Assembly: GCF_001542775.1 (NCBI RefSeq)
Contig: NZ_CP014145.1
Location: forward strand, 1,922,001-1,986,000
Direction: 5' to 3'
Length of the DNA stretch: 64,000 nucleotides
DNA from: Microterricola viridarii
Lineage (GTDB): Bacteria > Actinomycetota > Actinomycetes > Actinomycetales > Microbacteriaceae
Part shown: positions 17,741-28,205 of the stretch, one piece after another
Position numbering within the stretch: position 1 is the stretch's first letter
Layout of the letters: each line of letters begins with the position of its first letter
Position numbers and translations under genes: made by a program
Notes under the pieces: generated by a model
Told to the model about the DNA's origin: nothing
What the model saw: the letters and a program-made list of their open reading frames with translations, nothing else
Database searches by the model: none

Positions 17741-18868
17741 TCAACTCCCCGCGCTCGCCCGCTCCAGGTCAATGAGGTCTGCGCGGCTGAGCCGGTACGT
17801 GGCGGCTGCCATGACGGCATCAAGCTGGCTCGGGTCGCTGACCCCGGCAATCGGCGCGCAGATGCTGTTCTTGGATTGCAGCCAGGCCAGGGCGATGGTG
17901 GCCAACTGCACATCGAAGTCGCCGGCAATGCGGTCCATCACCGAGAGGATGCGGGTGCCGCGCCGGTTGAGGTGGGCGGCGACGCGCAGCCCACGCGTGG
18001 TCGTGGCGATCGCGGCGCGCGAGCGGTAGCCACCGGCGAGGAAGCCGTTGGCCAGGGCGAAGTAGGGCATCACGGCGATGCCCTGGGCGCGGGCGAGGAG
18101 CGCGAGCGACGTCTCGTACTCGGCGCGGTGCAGCAGGTTGTAGTGCGTTTGCAGCACCCGGAACCTGGGCAGCCCGTTCGCCGCCAACACCCGGGCCTCG
18201 AGGAGGCGCTCGGCCGAGAAGTTCGAGGCCGCCAGGTACCGCACCTTGCCCGCCCGGATGAGGGAGTCAACGGCGCTGAGGCTCTCCTCCAGGTGCACCC
18301 CGCGGTCGTCCAGGTGGAAGGTGAGCAGGTCGATCCGATCGGTCTGCAGCCGCTTCAGGGAGGCCTCCACCGCCCGAATGATGCCGGCCGTGCCGAGCCC
18401 CTGATTGTCAGGGTTGCGCCCGATCTTGGTGGAGATGACGGTTGCATCGCGCGAGCCAGAGCGACGCATCCAGAGGCCGATCAGGTGCTCGCTGCGCCCG
18501 GCCGCGTAGCTGTCGGCAGTGTCGATGAAGTTGCCGCCGAGCTCGCGATAGCGGTCGAGCACATCTTCTGAGGCCCCCGCTCCGAGCGCCCAGCCGAACA
18601 TGCTCGTGCCGAGCGCGAGCGGGAACACGTCGAGGTCGGTGTCGGCCACCCGGCGGCGCGGTACACCCGGCGCCGGCTGGTGCGCCCCCGTCGGGGTTGG
18701 CGTGGGTGTGGGCGCCACCGCATGCACGTCGATGTTCGGGATCTCGGAGAGGCCGGAGATCTCACCGGAACGCGGTGATTGCTCTGGTGCGTCCGGTGGG
18801 CGCGCGGAGTTCTCCACCTTCTGCTCCACCTGGCGATTCCGGGCCCCCACCCGAACAAACTGAGTCAT
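17741..18868 (-). CDS. Aldo/keto reductase
   Basis: 375 aa, ATG at 18868 with AAAGGGG 6 nt upstream. The first 70 residues are polar and Pro/Thr-rich (TPTPTPTG) and not part of the fold. The barrel starts at RRVADTDLDVFPLALGTSMFGWA. Catalytic residues are present: Asp/Tyr in DTADSYAAGRSE, Lys in VISTKIGRN and His in LTFHLDD. Family members reduce aldehydes and ketones with NADPH. The adjacent convergent tetR gene may not regulate it. Confidence 0.9.
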   Translation of the reverse strand: MTQFVRVGARNRQVEQKVENSARPPDAPEQSPRSGEISGLSEIPNIDVHAVAPTPTPTPTGAHQPAPGVPRRRVADTDLDVFPLALGTSMFGWALGAGASEDVLDRYRELGGNFIDTADSYAAGRSEHLIGLWMRRSGSRDATVISTKIGRNPDNQGLGTAGIIRAVEASLKRLQTDRIDLLTFHLDDRGVHLEESLSAVDSLIRAGKVRYLAASNFSAERLLEARVLAANGLPRFRVLQTHYNLLHRAEYETSLALLARAQGIAVMPYFALANGFLAGGYRSRAAIATTTRGLRVAAHLNRRGTRILSVMDRIAGDFDVQLATIALAWLQSKNSICAPIAGVSDPSQLDAVMAAATYRLSRADLIDLERASAGS

Positions 18869-18939
18869 GCTCACCCCTTTCCCACCTTGACATTAGCCCG
18901 CAGGTGCGACGCCGCACCGGGGCCAGCACTGAACCGTTA

Positions 18940-19794
18940 TCAAACCGTGTGTTCCGCCCGTTCCAACAGCGCCCTGGCATGCCGCACGACGGGCTCGTCG
19001 ACCATCTGCCCCTCGAAGCGGAACACCCCTGCCTCGCCCTCCGCGCGCTGCAAGAGTGCCAGCGCCCTGCGCAGTTGCTCGGCACTCGGCCGGTACGCAT
19101 CGCGGATCACGGAGACCTGGTCTGGGTGGATGCAGGCCGTCGCGCGGAATCCGCTGGCCACGGCATCCCGTGCCTCGTCCGCGAGCCCCGACAGGTCGCC
19201 AATGTCGAGGTGCACGGTGTCGATGGCCGCTTTGCCGTGGGCGCCGGCGGCCAGCAGCACCGCGGAACGGGCATGCCGCGCGACGTCGCGGTAGCGCCCG
19301 TCCGGCAAACGGCTGGAGCTTCCGCCGAGTGAGGCCACCAGGTCCTCCGCGCCCCACATCAGCGCCGCAACCGACTCCTCCGCGGCCAGCTGTGGGGCGG
19401 CCAGCACCCCGGCGGCCGTCTCGCAGAGCACGACGAGGCCGATGCCCGTGGTCCCACCCGCTGCGGCGAGCGCCTCGACGGAGCGCACTGCGGCGGCCGA
19501 TTCGGCCTTGGGCAGCATCAGCGTGCGGTAGCCGGCGGCGAGCGCCGCGGCGATGTCGGCGGTGTGATCGGCGGAGCCGTGCGGATTCACGCGAACGATG
19601 GTGCGCGTGGGGTCGAGCGGGTGTGCGGCCAGCGCCGCGCGTGCCCCCGGGCGGGAGGCGGGCGCGACGGCATCCTCCAAGTCAAGGATGACGACATCGG
19701 AGCGCTGCGCCGCCTTGGCGTAGCGGTCGGGCCGGTCGGCTGGGCAGAACAGCAGGGCGGGGCCGCTCCCCCCGATGTCGACGCCGCCCGTCAT
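18940..19794 (-). CDS. CitE-like CoA-ester lyase (HpcH/HpaI family)
   Basis: 284 aa, ATG at 19794 overlapping the MaoC stop (ATGA). The family motifs [39 protein letters not shown] and [11 protein letters not shown] form the barrel with its Mg/CoA site. The gene order bkdABC-accD-accA-maoC-citE matches the mycobacterial cluster in which the CitE-like enzyme (Rv2498c) takes part in leucine breakdown and itaconate removal by cleaving HMG-CoA or citramalyl-CoA. The same role is inferred here. Last gene of the cluster. Confidence 0.87.
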   Translation of the reverse strand: MTGGVDIGGSGPALLFCPADRPDRYAKAAQRSDVVILDLEDAVAPASRPGARAALAAHPLDPTRTIVRVNPHGSADHTADIAAALAAGYRTLMLPKAESAAAVRSVEALAAAGGTTGIGLVVLCETAAGVLAAPQLAAEESVAALMWGAEDLVASLGGSSSRLPDGRYRDVARHARSAVLLAAGAHGKAAIDTVHLDIGDLSGLADEARDAVASGFRATACIHPDQVSVIRDAYRPSAEQLRRALALLQRAEGEAGVFRFEGQMVDEPVVRHARALLERAEHTV

Positions 19795-20297
19795 GGCGTC
19801 TGCCCCGGCAGGGCGTCGGCGCACCAGACCAGGGTGGTGCGGCTGGCTGTCGCCACCACCTCGCCGTGCTGGTTGCGCCCGGTGTGCTCCAGCGTGACGA
19901 TGCCCTGCCCCGGCCGGGAGGAGGAGAGCCGCTTGGCTGTGACCTGCGTCTCGGCGTAGAGGGTGTCGCCGTGGAACAGCGGCAGCGGGAACGTGACGGC
20001 GCCGAAGCCGAGGTTCGCAACGAGGGTGCCCTGGGTCAGCTGAGCGACCGAGGCCCCGACGAGTGTGGACAGGGTGAGCATCGAGTTGACCAGTCGCTGG
20101 CCGAACGGCTGCCCGGCGGCGAAGGCGGCGTCCAGGTGCAGGGCCTGCGTGTTCATGGTGAGGCTGCTGAACAGCACATTGTCGGCCTCGCCGATGGTGC
20201 GCCCCGGCCGGTGCAGGTAGCGCGTGCCCAGCTCGAACTCCTCATAGAACAGCCCGCGCTGCACAACCTCCCTGGCCACGCCGTCTCCGTCACTCAT
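19791..20297 (-). CDS. MaoC-like hydratase
   Basis: 168 aa. A hot-dog fold with an N-terminal [27 protein letters not shown] segment, LHLDAAFA, the hydratase-2-like region and [12 protein letters not shown]. It would hydrate an enoyl-CoA; in this operon the natural substrate is 3-methylglutaconyl-CoA or another branched intermediate. It overlaps the carboxylase alpha gene by 8 bp and the CitE-like gene by 4 bp. Confidence 0.85.
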   Translation of the reverse strand: MSDGDGVAREVVQRGLFYEEFELGTRYLHRPGRTIGEADNVLFSSLTMNTQALHLDAAFAAGQPFGQRLVNSMLTLSTLVGASVAQLTQGTLVANLGFGAVTFPLPLFHGDTLYAETQVTAKRLSSSRPGQGIVTLEHTGRNQHGEVVATASRTTLVWCADALPGQTP

Positions 20298-22503
20298 CGC
20301 CGTTCCTCTCCTGCTGGCTCACCGCTTGCGCGTCAATGGATGCGACCAGCTGATCGCGGCGCAGCGCATCGCCGAGCCGCACGTGCAGTCGCAGCGTGCC
20401 GGCGACGCTCGCCGCCACCTGGTGCTCCATCTTCATGGCTTCCACCGTGGCGATCGGGGCGCCGAGGGCGACCTCATCGCCGGATGCCGCGTGCAACGCC
20501 ACAACGGTGCCCGGCGTCGGCGTGCGCAGCTCGGGGCTCGCCACCACCCCGCCCTCCCGCTCGGCCCGGGCGGCACGGATACGCGCCAGCTCCCCCTGCA
20601 GCTCGGCCTCCCGGCTGAGCACGGCCAGATGGAAGGTCTGCCCTTCCACGGCCAGCTGCAGCTCGTCATCCGTGAGGGCCCAGCTCCAGCGCCGCCGCAC
20701 TCCGCCGATCGCGATGCCGACGTGCACGGCGGTCGCCCCCGCGGCGGCGACCAGGCCCCCCGCCCTGGCTGCCTCGTGCAGTGTCGCCCTCCTGCCGCCC
20801 GCATCGGCATCATCCAACACCATCACCCGCGTGCCGAGCCCGGCCATCTCGCCCACCCCGCTGTGGACACTCACGGTGAAGAGCTCTGGCATCGCTGTGG
20901 CGCTACCGGTGCCCACGAGTCGCACACGCCAGACGGCGGGGCGGGCGGCGCCCGCTCCCCCGATGCGCCAGCCCGAGCGCTCCTGCCACGGCGACGGCGG
21001 GCCGTTCCACAGGGGCGCGCCCGCCTCGAGCACGAGCGCGGCGACCGCGAGCGCCTCCCGCAGCAGCGAGGGGGCCGAGGCTTCCGTGCCGGGCGCCGCG
21101 TCCAAGTGGCGCGCGATCAGCCCGGTATCCAGTGCGCCCGACGCCACGGCCGGGTCGGCGAGCAGGCCGCGCAGGAACGCGAGATTGGTGTCGACGCCGA
21201 GGATGACCGTTTCGGCCAGCGCAGCGTCGAGCCGGGCAAGCGCGCCGGCCCGATCCGGGGCCCAGGCGATCACCTTGGCCAGCATCGGGTCGTAGTGGGA
21301 GCCGATCTCGCCACCGGCAACGAGCGAGCTGTCCACCCGTACCCCTGCGCCGTGCGCCTCGGCGAGCGCCTGCACCCGCCCGCTCGTCGGCAGGAAGTCG
21401 TGCGCCGGGTCCTCGGCGTAGATGCGTGCCTCCACCGCGTGCCCGTCCAGCCGAATCTGCTCCTGCGCCCACGGCAGGCTCTGCCCGGCGGCCACCCGCA
21501 GCTGCCATTCGACGATGTCGATGCCGGTGACCAGCTCGGTGACGGGGTGCTCCACCTGGAGCCGGGTGTTCATCTCCATGAAGTAGAACTCGTCCGGCGC
21601 GGCATCCGAGATCAGGAACTCGACGGTGCCAGCCCCCTCGTAGCCGACGCTGCGGGCGACCGCGCAGGCCGCCTCGCCGATGCGGGCCCGGGTGGCGGCG
21701 TCGAGCAGCGGCGACGGCGCCTCCTCGATCACCTTCTGCTGACGGCGCTGCAGTGAGCATTCCCGCTCGCCGAGGTGCACCGTGTGGCCGGAGCGGTCGG
21801 CCAGCAACTGCACCTCGATGTGCCGGGGGCGCTGGATGAACTTCTCCAGGAACAGGGTGTCGTCGCCGAACGCCGCGCGGGCGGTGCGCCGGGCCGAGGC
21901 CAGCGCCGTCGGCAGCGCATCGGGCGAGTCGACGAGCTGCATGCCCTTGCCGCCGCCGCCAGCCGAGGGTTTGACCAGCACCGGGTAGCCCAGCAGTTCC
22001 GCGGATGCCGCCAGCTCGGCGTCGCTCGCCGGACCGGCGCCGTCGCCCGTTCCTCCCTCGCTGCCGGGCGTCACGGGCACTCCGTGGGCGGCCACGTGCC
22101 GTTTGGAGCGGATCTTGTCGCCCATCACGCTCAGCGCATACTCGCTCGGCCCGACGAAGACCACACCGGCCTCGGCGCAGGCCGCGGCCAGCAGCGGGCT
22201 CTCGGAGAGAAAACCGTAACCGGGGTGCACGGCATCCGCCCCGCTCGCGTGCACGGCCGCCATCACCGCCTCGACGTTGAGGTAGCTCTCGCCGGCCGGG
22301 GCCGGACCGATGCGGATCGCCAGGTCGGCCAGGCCGACATGCTTGGCGTCGCTGTCGGCGTCGCTGTAGACGGCGATCGAGGTCACGCCGAGCCGGCGGA
22401 GCGTCGCGATCACGCGGCAGGCGATCTCTCCGCGGTTGGCGACGAGCACCCGGCGGAATGGGGGCGCGGCGGACTCGGTGGCGTGGGGAGAGTCGATATT
22501 CAT
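20290..22503 (-). CDS. accA1: Acyl-CoA carboxylase alpha subunit (biotin carboxylase + biotin carrier)
   Basis: 737 aa, ATG at 22503; the frame is open 183 bases further but homology begins at [17 protein letters not shown]. Domains in order: biotin carboxylase N-domain, ATP-grasp with SAGGGGKGM, carboxylase C-domain with [15 protein letters not shown], a linker, and a C-terminal biotinyl domain with the biotin lysine in VEAMKMEH. With the adjacent beta subunit it forms a carboxylase like mycobacterial AccA1-AccD1, established as 3-methylcrotonyl-CoA carboxylase of leucine degradation. It is separated from accD by 7 bp. Confidence 0.95.
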   Translation of the reverse strand: MNIDSPHATESAAPPFRRVLVANRGEIACRVIATLRRLGVTSIAVYSDADSDAKHVGLADLAIRIGPAPAGESYLNVEAVMAAVHASGADAVHPGYGFLSESPLLAAACAEAGVVFVGPSEYALSVMGDKIRSKRHVAAHGVPVTPGSEGGTGDGAGPASDAELAASAELLGYPVLVKPSAGGGGKGMQLVDSPDALPTALASARRTARAAFGDDTLFLEKFIQRPRHIEVQLLADRSGHTVHLGERECSLQRRQQKVIEEAPSPLLDAATRARIGEAACAVARSVGYEGAGTVEFLISDAAPDEFYFMEMNTRLQVEHPVTELVTGIDIVEWQLRVAAGQSLPWAQEQIRLDGHAVEARIYAEDPAHDFLPTSGRVQALAEAHGAGVRVDSSLVAGGEIGSHYDPMLAKVIAWAPDRAGALARLDAALAETVILGVDTNLAFLRGLLADPAVASGALDTGLIARHLDAAPGTEASAPSLLREALAVAALVLEAGAPLWNGPPSPWQERSGWRIGGAGAARPAVWRVRLVGTGSATAMPELFTVSVHSGVGEMAGLGTRVMVLDDADAGGRRATLHEAARAGGLVAAAGATAVHVGIAIGGVRRRWSWALTDDELQLAVEGQTFHLAVLSREAELQGELARIRAARAEREGGVVASPELRTPTPGTVVALHAASGDEVALGAPIATVEAMKMEHQVAASVAGTLRLHVRLGDALRRDQLVASIDAQAVSQQERNGDE

Positions 22504-22510
22504 GTCCGCA

Positions 22511-24181
22511 TCACATCCGGAAGAGGCCGAAGGCCGGATCGGGCAGCGGTGTGCGGCTGCAGAGGTCGAGGGCGAGGCCGAGCACCCGGCGGGTGTCGGC
22601 CGGGTCGATGATGCCGTCATCCCAGAGCCGGGCTGTCGAATAGTAGGGGCTGCCCTGATGTTCGTAGCGTTCCCGGATCGGGGCACGGAACGCCGCCTCC
22701 TCCTCGGCCGGCCACTGCTCGTCGCGGGCCTCGTACTGTTCCCGTTTGACGGTGGCGAGCACGGCGGCGGCCTGCTCTCCGCCCATCACCGAGATGCGGG
22801 CGCCCGGCCACATCCAGAGGAAGCGGGGCGAGTAGGCGCGCCCGCACATCGAGTAGTTGCCTGCGCCGAATGAGCCACCGATCACGACGGTGAGCTTCGG
22901 TACCCGGGTGGTGGCCACGGCGGTCACCATCTTCGCCCCGTGTTTGGCGATGCCGCCGGCCTCCGCGTCGCGGCCGACCATGAAGCCGGAGATGTTCTGC
23001 AGGAACAGCAGCGGAATGCCGCGTTGGTCGCAGAGCTCGATGAAGTGCGCGCCCTTCTCGGCGGACTCGCTGAACAGCACCCCATTGTTGGCGATGACTC
23101 CGACCGGGTGGCCGTGGATGTGCGCAAAACCGGTGACCAGCGTGGTGCCGTATTCGCGCTTGAACTCGTGCAGCGCGCTGCCGTCGACGAGCCGGGCGAT
23201 CACCTCGCGCACGTCGTAGTCGGCCTGCACATCGACCGGCACAACCCCGTACAGCTCGGACTCGTCGGCCAGCGGCGGGATGTCTGCGGTCACTGCCCAG
23301 GCCGGCTCGGCCGGTGGCGGCAGCGTCGCCACGATCTCGCGCACGATCTCGAGGGCGTGCGCGTCGTTCTCGGCCAGGTGGTCGGTGACGCCGGAGACGC
23401 GGGAGTGCAGTTCGCCACCGCCGAGCTCCTCTGCCGTCACCACCTCGCCGATCGCCGCCCGCACCAGCGGCGGCCCGCCGAGGAAGATGGTGCCCTGGCC
23501 GCGCACGATCACGGTCTCGTCGCTCATCGCCGGAACATAGGCGCCGCCGGCGGTGCAGGAGCCGAGCACCGCCGCGATCTGCGGCACCCGGGCGGCCGAC
23601 ATCCTGGCCTGGTTGTAGAAGATGCGGCCGAAGTGCTCGCGGTCCGGGAACACCTCGTCTTGCATCGGCAGGTAGGCGCCGCCGGAGTCGACCAGGGCGA
23701 TGCAGGGCAGCCGGTTCTCGAACGCGATCTCCTGGGCGCGGAGGTGCTTCTTCACGGTGAGCGGGAAGTAGCTGCCGCCTTTGACGGTCGGGTCGTTGCA
23801 GATCACCATGACGGGGCGGCCGTGCACCAGCCCGACGCCGGCGATGACCCCGGCGGCCGGGGCCTCGCCGCCGTAGAGTTCGTGGGCGGCCAGCGGGGCG
23901 ACCTCGAGGAATGGGCTGCCCGGGTCGAGCAGCCGGTCGATGCGCTCTCGGGGCAGCAGCTTGCCGCGCCCGGTGTGCCGCAGCCTGGACGCCTGCGGCC
24001 CGCCCTCGCGGGCCACGGCGAGTGTCGCGTTCAGCTCGGCGACGAGGGCGCGTTGCGCCATCTCATTGGCGAGGAACTGCGCGCCGTCCTTGTCGATACG
24101 ACTGGTCAGCACCGCGATGCCGGCCGCGCTCGGCGCAGCGCGGGGCACGGCCACGGCATCCGGATCGAACAGACCGCTCAT
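22511..24181 (-). CDS. accD1: Acyl-CoA carboxylase beta subunit (methylcrotonyl-CoA type)
   Basis: 556 aa, ATG at 24181 behind GGGGGAGGG. The carboxyltransferase N-half includes [16 protein letters not shown] and [14 protein letters not shown], and the C-half includes [36 protein letters not shown] and [17 protein letters not shown]. The last is a signature of methylcrotonoyl- and geranyl-CoA carboxylase beta chains rather than propionyl-CoA ones. It transfers CO2 from biotin to 3-methylcrotonyl-CoA. It follows bkdC by 72 bp, so it is probably in the same operon. Confidence 0.95.
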   Translation of the reverse strand: MSGLFDPDAVAVPRAAPSAAGIAVLTSRIDKDGAQFLANEMAQRALVAELNATLAVAREGGPQASRLRHTGRGKLLPRERIDRLLDPGSPFLEVAPLAAHELYGGEAPAAGVIAGVGLVHGRPVMVICNDPTVKGGSYFPLTVKKHLRAQEIAFENRLPCIALVDSGGAYLPMQDEVFPDREHFGRIFYNQARMSAARVPQIAAVLGSCTAGGAYVPAMSDETVIVRGQGTIFLGGPPLVRAAIGEVVTAEELGGGELHSRVSGVTDHLAENDAHALEIVREIVATLPPPAEPAWAVTADIPPLADESELYGVVPVDVQADYDVREVIARLVDGSALHEFKREYGTTLVTGFAHIHGHPVGVIANNGVLFSESAEKGAHFIELCDQRGIPLLFLQNISGFMVGRDAEAGGIAKHGAKMVTAVATTRVPKLTVVIGGSFGAGNYSMCGRAYSPRFLWMWPGARISVMGGEQAAAVLATVKREQYEARDEQWPAEEEAAFRAPIRERYEHQGSPYYSTARLWDDGIIDPADTRRVLGLALDLCSRTPLPDPAFGLFRM

Positions 24182-24253
24182 CGCGCCCTCCCCCATTGGC
24201 TGGCGGCGGGCAGTGCCCCGCCGGAACGTGATCCCACCATACTCAGCGCGCGT

Positions 24254-25729
24254 TCACAGCAGGGTGAGAACACGGCCGGGATTACTGAGGATCGCCCCAA
24301 TGTCACGCAGGAATCCGGCGCCCTGCTCGCCGTCGACGACGCGGTGGTCAAAGCTGAGGCTGAGCGTGAGCACGTCGCGCAGGGCGATCTCGCCCCGCCA
24401 CTCCCGCGGTTCCCTGCGCAAAGCACCGAGCGCGAGGATGCCGGTCTGGCCGGGCGTGAGGATGGGCGTGCCGGAATCCACACCGAACACCCCAATGTTG
24501 CTGATGGTGAACGTGCCACCGCGGAGTGCCGCCGGCGTCGTCGCGCCCGCCCTGGCGGTGGCGCCCAGCGTGGCGAGCGCCTCGGCGAGCGCATTCAGCC
24601 CGAGGGTCTGCGCGTCGGCTATCACGGGCACGATCAGGCCGCGTGGGGTGGCGGCGGCGATGCCGAGGTGCACCGAACTGTAGAGCACGATCTCTTGGGC
24701 CGTCTCATCCCAGTGCGCGTTCAGCTCCGGCGAGTGCCGCAGGGCGATGCAGACGGCCTGCGCCGTGAGGGCGAGGATGCCGGGCCGGGCCACGTCGGGC
24801 GCGCTGTTCCGGCCGCGCTCCGCCTTCAACTCTGCGAGCAATTCGAGACTGCGCGTGACGTCGACGGTGAGGAAGCAGCTCACATGCGGCGCCGTGAACG
24901 CGCTCTGCACCATCGCCGCCGCCGTGTGCTTGCGCACGCCGCGGATCGGGATGTGCGTCTCCCGCTGCCCGGCCGGGCCGTCGGAGGCGGCGGTCGTCGG
25001 CGTTGCGGGGGCGGATGCCGCGGCGGTGGCCGATGTGGGAGACGCGGCGGTCGCCGGCTGCCCTTCGAAACGCCCCGCAAAGGCAGCCTCCACATCGCCC
25101 CTGGTGATGGCGCCGCTGTCGCCGCTGCCCTCCAGCTGCTCGAGGTCAATGCCGAGCTCATGGGCCAGTTTGCGCACGGGCGGCGTCGAGCGCGCCCGAG
25201 AGGCCGCGTCCAGGTGCACCGCTCCGGTGCTCACGGTGCCTGTCTGCACAGCACCGGTGTCGGCCAACGGGTCGATCCCCGCCACGATCGTGATCGCCTC
25301 GGTCTCCAGGCGGCGTCGTGCCCGCCGCACCGGGCCGGTGGCGGCCTCGGCCGGAGCACCGTAGCCGACGAGATTCTCTGGGGCCGGGGTGTCTGACTCC
25401 ACGTCGCCGCCCGCGCCGCCCAGCGTGATCGGCGTCGTGGGCGGTTCGGCGGCGTCGCCCGCAGCCCCGTTCGCGACGGCGCCCTGTGCGACATCCACAT
25501 CGAGCAGCGGTTCACCGACGTTCACGGTGACGCCCGGCTCCGCATAGATGCGGGAGATGATGCCGGCATAGGGCGCTGGCAGCTCGACGATGGCCTTGGC
25601 CGTTTCGACCTCGGCGATGATCTGGTTCAGCGTGACCGTGTCGCCGACGGCGATGCGCCAGCTGACGACCTCCGACTCGGTGAGGCCCTCACCGAGATCG
25701 GGGAGTCGGAAGGTGCGGATCTGGCTCAT
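24254..25729 (-). CDS. bkdC: Branched-chain 2-oxoacid dehydrogenase E2 (dihydrolipoyl acyltransferase)
   Basis: 491 aa. A lipoyl domain (about 1-80) has the lipoyl lysine in EVETAKAIVELP, then an Ala/Thr-rich linker, a peripheral-subunit-binding domain (VRKLAHELGIDLEQLEGSG), a second linker, and a catalytic domain with the active-site histidine in FDHRVVDGEQGAGFL. It moves the acyl group from E1 to CoA. It overlaps bkdB by 4 bp. Only one lipoyl domain, usual for this family. Confidence 0.95.
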   Translation of the reverse strand: MSQIRTFRLPDLGEGLTESEVVSWRIAVGDTVTLNQIIAEVETAKAIVELPAPYAGIISRIYAEPGVTVNVGEPLLDVDVAQGAVANGAAGDAAEPPTTPITLGGAGGDVESDTPAPENLVGYGAPAEAATGPVRRARRRLETEAITIVAGIDPLADTGAVQTGTVSTGAVHLDAASRARSTPPVRKLAHELGIDLEQLEGSGDSGAITRGDVEAAFAGRFEGQPATAASPTSATAAASAPATPTTAASDGPAGQRETHIPIRGVRKHTAAAMVQSAFTAPHVSCFLTVDVTRSLELLAELKAERGRNSAPDVARPGILALTAQAVCIALRHSPELNAHWDETAQEIVLYSSVHLGIAAATPRGLIVPVIADAQTLGLNALAEALATLGATARAGATTPAALRGGTFTISNIGVFGVDSGTPILTPGQTGILALGALRREPREWRGEIALRDVLTLSLSFDHRVVDGEQGAGFLRDIGAILSNPGRVLTLL

Positions 25730-26736
25730 GATGCCGCCCCCGCCTCGGCGCCAACCCGGCCGAGCGCCCGGTCGACCCCGTCCATGATCCGGTCCAGGTC
25801 AGGCAGATAATGCCGTTCCAGCTTGGCCGGCGGGTAGGGCACATCGAATCCGGTCACCCGCACCGGCGCATGCTCGAGGTACTCGAAGCAGCGCTCTGTC
25901 AGGCTGGCCACGATCTCGGCGCCGAGGCCGCCGAAGCCCGGCGCCTCGTGGGTGACGACGAGGCGCCCCGTCTTCTGCACGGAGGCCGCCAGCGTGTCCA
26001 GGTCCAGCGGCGCCAGGCTGCGCAGGTCGATCACCTCGATCGAGATGCCCTCCGCACGCGCAGCGGTGGCGGCATCCATCGCCGTGGCCACCAGCGGCCC
26101 GTAGGCGAGCAGGGTCACGTCGCTGCCGGTGACGACGACGTTCGCCCCGCCCATCGGCGCCGCGTCGGCGAGCGGTCGGTCGACGTCGACCTCGCCCTTG
26201 ACGTGGTAGCGCCGTTTCGGCTCGAAGAACAGCACGGGATCGTTGCTGGCGATCGCCTGCTGGATCATGGTGAAGGCATCCTGCGGTGTCGACGGGCTCA
26301 CGACGCGGAGGCCCGGCGTGTGCGCGAAGTAGGCCTCCGGCGACTCGGAGTGGTGCTCGGCCGAGCCGATTCCGCCGCCGAAGGGCACCCGGATGGTGAT
26401 CGGCAGGCTGACGACGCCGTTGGTGCGGGCGTGTGTACGCGAGACCTGGCTGACGATCTGGTCGAACGCCGGGAAGATGAAGCCGTCGAATTGGATCTCG
26501 ACGACGGGCCGGTAGCCGCGGTAGCCGAGGCCGACGGCCGTGCCCAGGATGCCGGACTCGGCGAGCGGGGTGTCCATGACCCGGCGCGGGCCGAACTCGG
26601 CTTGCAGGCCGTCGGTCACCCGGTACACGCCGCCCAGCGCGCCGATGTCCTCCCCCATCAGCATGGTCTTCGGGTCGGCGGCGAGGGCTGCGCGCAGCCC
26701 GGCGTTGATGGCGCCTGCCAGAGTCATCACGGTCAT
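25726..26736 (-). CDS. bkdB: Branched-chain 2-oxoacid dehydrogenase E1 beta
   Basis: 336 aa. ATG at 26736 overlaps the bkdA stop (ATGA). The transketolase pyrimidine-binding domain has MGEDIGALGGVYRVTDGL, DTPLAESGILGTAVGLG and GGGIGSAEHHSESPEAYF; the C-domain has EVIDLRSLAPLD and VTHEAPGFGGLGAEI. With E1 alpha it decarboxylates the 2-oxoacids of valine, leucine and isoleucine. The branched-chain assignment rather than pyruvate rests on the adjacent methylcrotonyl-CoA carboxylase and Lrp genes. Confidence 0.95.
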   Translation of the reverse strand: MTVMTLAGAINAGLRAALAADPKTMLMGEDIGALGGVYRVTDGLQAEFGPRRVMDTPLAESGILGTAVGLGYRGYRPVVEIQFDGFIFPAFDQIVSQVSRTHARTNGVVSLPITIRVPFGGGIGSAEHHSESPEAYFAHTPGLRVVSPSTPQDAFTMIQQAIASNDPVLFFEPKRRYHVKGEVDVDRPLADAAPMGGANVVVTGSDVTLLAYGPLVATAMDAATAARAEGISIEVIDLRSLAPLDLDTLAASVQKTGRLVVTHEAPGFGGLGAEIVASLTERCFEYLEHAPVRVTGFDVPYPPAKLERHYLPDLDRIMDGVDRALGRVGAEAGAAS

Positions 26737-27947
26737 CGTGCGCCCCCGTCCGTGCTCGGCTGCCCGGATTCCGTGGGTTCCTCGAACTGAGCGAGGTAGC
26801 GCAGGTACTCCGCGCGCTGGCGGGCCAGCCCGGAGTGCGGTTCGGCGTAGATGTGCTCGAACAGCTCGTGCGCAGCCGGCTGGGCGATGGCGATGGTCTC
26901 CGCGCGCACCGCGGCGGCGGCGGTGTCGGCGGCATCCGCCACCTGCTGTTCGAACTCGCGGGTGAACGCGCCCAACCCGCGCAGCAGCGCCTCGATCCTG
27001 GCCAGCGGGTCGCGGGGGGCCCAGATCTCCAGGTCGGCCGGGTCGCGGTACTTGCGCGGGTCGTCGGCGGTCGTGTGCGGGCCCATCCGGTAGGTGACGG
27101 CCTCGATGAAGCTGGGGCCGCCGCCGGTGCGGGCCCGTTCGACGGCCAGGCGGGTGGCCGCCAGCACGGCGAGCACGTCGTTGCCGTCGACGCGCATGCT
27201 GGGGATCCCGAAGCCGGGCGCACGGTCGGCGATCGGCCGGTGCGCCTGCAACCCGACGGGCTCCGAGATGGCCCAGTGGTTGTTCTGGCAGAAGAAGACG
27301 ACCGGCGCCTGGTAGCTCGCGGCGAAGATCAGGGCCTCGTTCACGTCGCCCTGGCTGCTCGCGCCATCGCCGAGATAGGTGAGCGCGACGGCGTCGGCGC
27401 CGTCGTTCTGGATGCCGAGCGCATAGCCGGTGGCGTGCAGCGTCTGCGCTCCGATGATGACCTGCAGCGGCGCCATGTTGACCTCGTACGGGTTCCAGCC
27501 GGAGGCCGTCGCCCCGCGCCACACCCGGTTCAGGTCAGACGGCCGCACCCCGCGCGCCCAGGCCACGCCCATGTCGCGGTAGGTGGCGAACACGAAGTCG
27601 TCGCCGCGGAGCGCCCGCGCCGAACCGATCTGCGACGCCTCCTGGCCGAGCAGCGGCGGCCAGAGGCCGATCTCGCCTTGGCGTTGCAGTGCGGTGCCCT
27701 CCGCGTCGAGTCGGCGGATGACGGCCATGTCTTGGTACAGCTCGGCGATGGCGGCGGCATCAAGTTCGGCCACCCACGGGTCCAGCTCGGCGTTCGGCAG
27801 CCGTTCACCACTGGTGCTGACCAACCGGGCGAGGCTCGCCTGTTCGTCGGCGTCCGCTTGTGTGGCGGCATCCGCCACTGCGCCGACTGCAGTTCGGGAG
27901 GCGGCGTCCTGGTCGGCACGCTCGGCCGACAGTGGGGTCTGAATCAT
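26733..27947 (-). CDS. bkdA: Branched-chain 2-oxoacid dehydrogenase E1 alpha
   Basis: 404 aa, first gene of the operon. The thiamine diphosphate motif is GDGASSQGDVNEALIFAASYQAPVVFFCQNN (written here in part: GDGASSQGD...QNN), with RMGPHTTADDPRKYR as the phosphorylation-loop equivalent. The first 60 residues are variable. GGAG lies about 9 nt before the ATG. The divergent lrp gene starts 258 bp away, so this intergenic region should hold both promoters and the regulator's binding site. Confidence 0.95.
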   Translation of the reverse strand: MIQTPLSAERADQDAASRTAVGAVADAATQADADEQASLARLVSTSGERLPNAELDPWVAELDAAAIAELYQDMAVIRRLDAEGTALQRQGEIGLWPPLLGQEASQIGSARALRGDDFVFATYRDMGVAWARGVRPSDLNRVWRGATASGWNPYEVNMAPLQVIIGAQTLHATGYALGIQNDGADAVALTYLGDGASSQGDVNEALIFAASYQAPVVFFCQNNHWAISEPVGLQAHRPIADRAPGFGIPSMRVDGNDVLAVLAATRLAVERARTGGGPSFIEAVTYRMGPHTTADDPRKYRDPADLEIWAPRDPLARIEALLRGLGAFTREFEQQVADAADTAAAAVRAETIAIAQPAAHELFEHIYAEPHSGLARQRAEYLRYLAQFEEPTESGQPSTDGGAR

Positions 27948-28205
27948 GACGTGTGCTCCAATTCGTCACGGTGGAGCGCACCAGCTTGTGGCCGGGGCGC
28001 ACCGTTCCGGCCACGCTGCCGGAACAATCGCGAGACTACGCGCGGAGCACAGCAAGCACAATCGACTCCGCTCTGACCGTGCATAGTGCGCTGTTCGTCG
28101 CAATCTGGCTTCACAAATGCGCACATTCGGGCCTGCCGGCGCCCGTCCTGCATCGCGTAGCGCGGCGCCCTATTGTTCGTGCGGCCGGGCTGCTACTGTC
28201 TGGCC
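27948..28205. promoter_or_regulatory. Divergent control region of bkd operon and lrp
   Basis: 258 bp between bkdA (leftward) and the Lrp/AsnC gene (rightward). It is less GC-rich in its middle (28080-28120) than the genes. Lrp/AsnC proteins usually bind next to their own gene and control the divergent operon. I cannot pick out a single operator with confidence. Confidence 0.55.
28194..28199 (+). promoter_or_regulatory. -10-like TACTGT, leaderless lrp
   Basis: TACTGT, spacer CTGGCC, then ATG at 28206; no ribosome site is visible. TTGTTC lies 15 nt upstream of the hexamer. Confidence 0.45.

Noticed and set aside
22940..25396. Open frame of 818 codons on the plus strand
   Set aside because: Opposite to accD1 and bkdC, which show full conserved motifs. 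The translation is rich in Arg, His and Asp with no domain.
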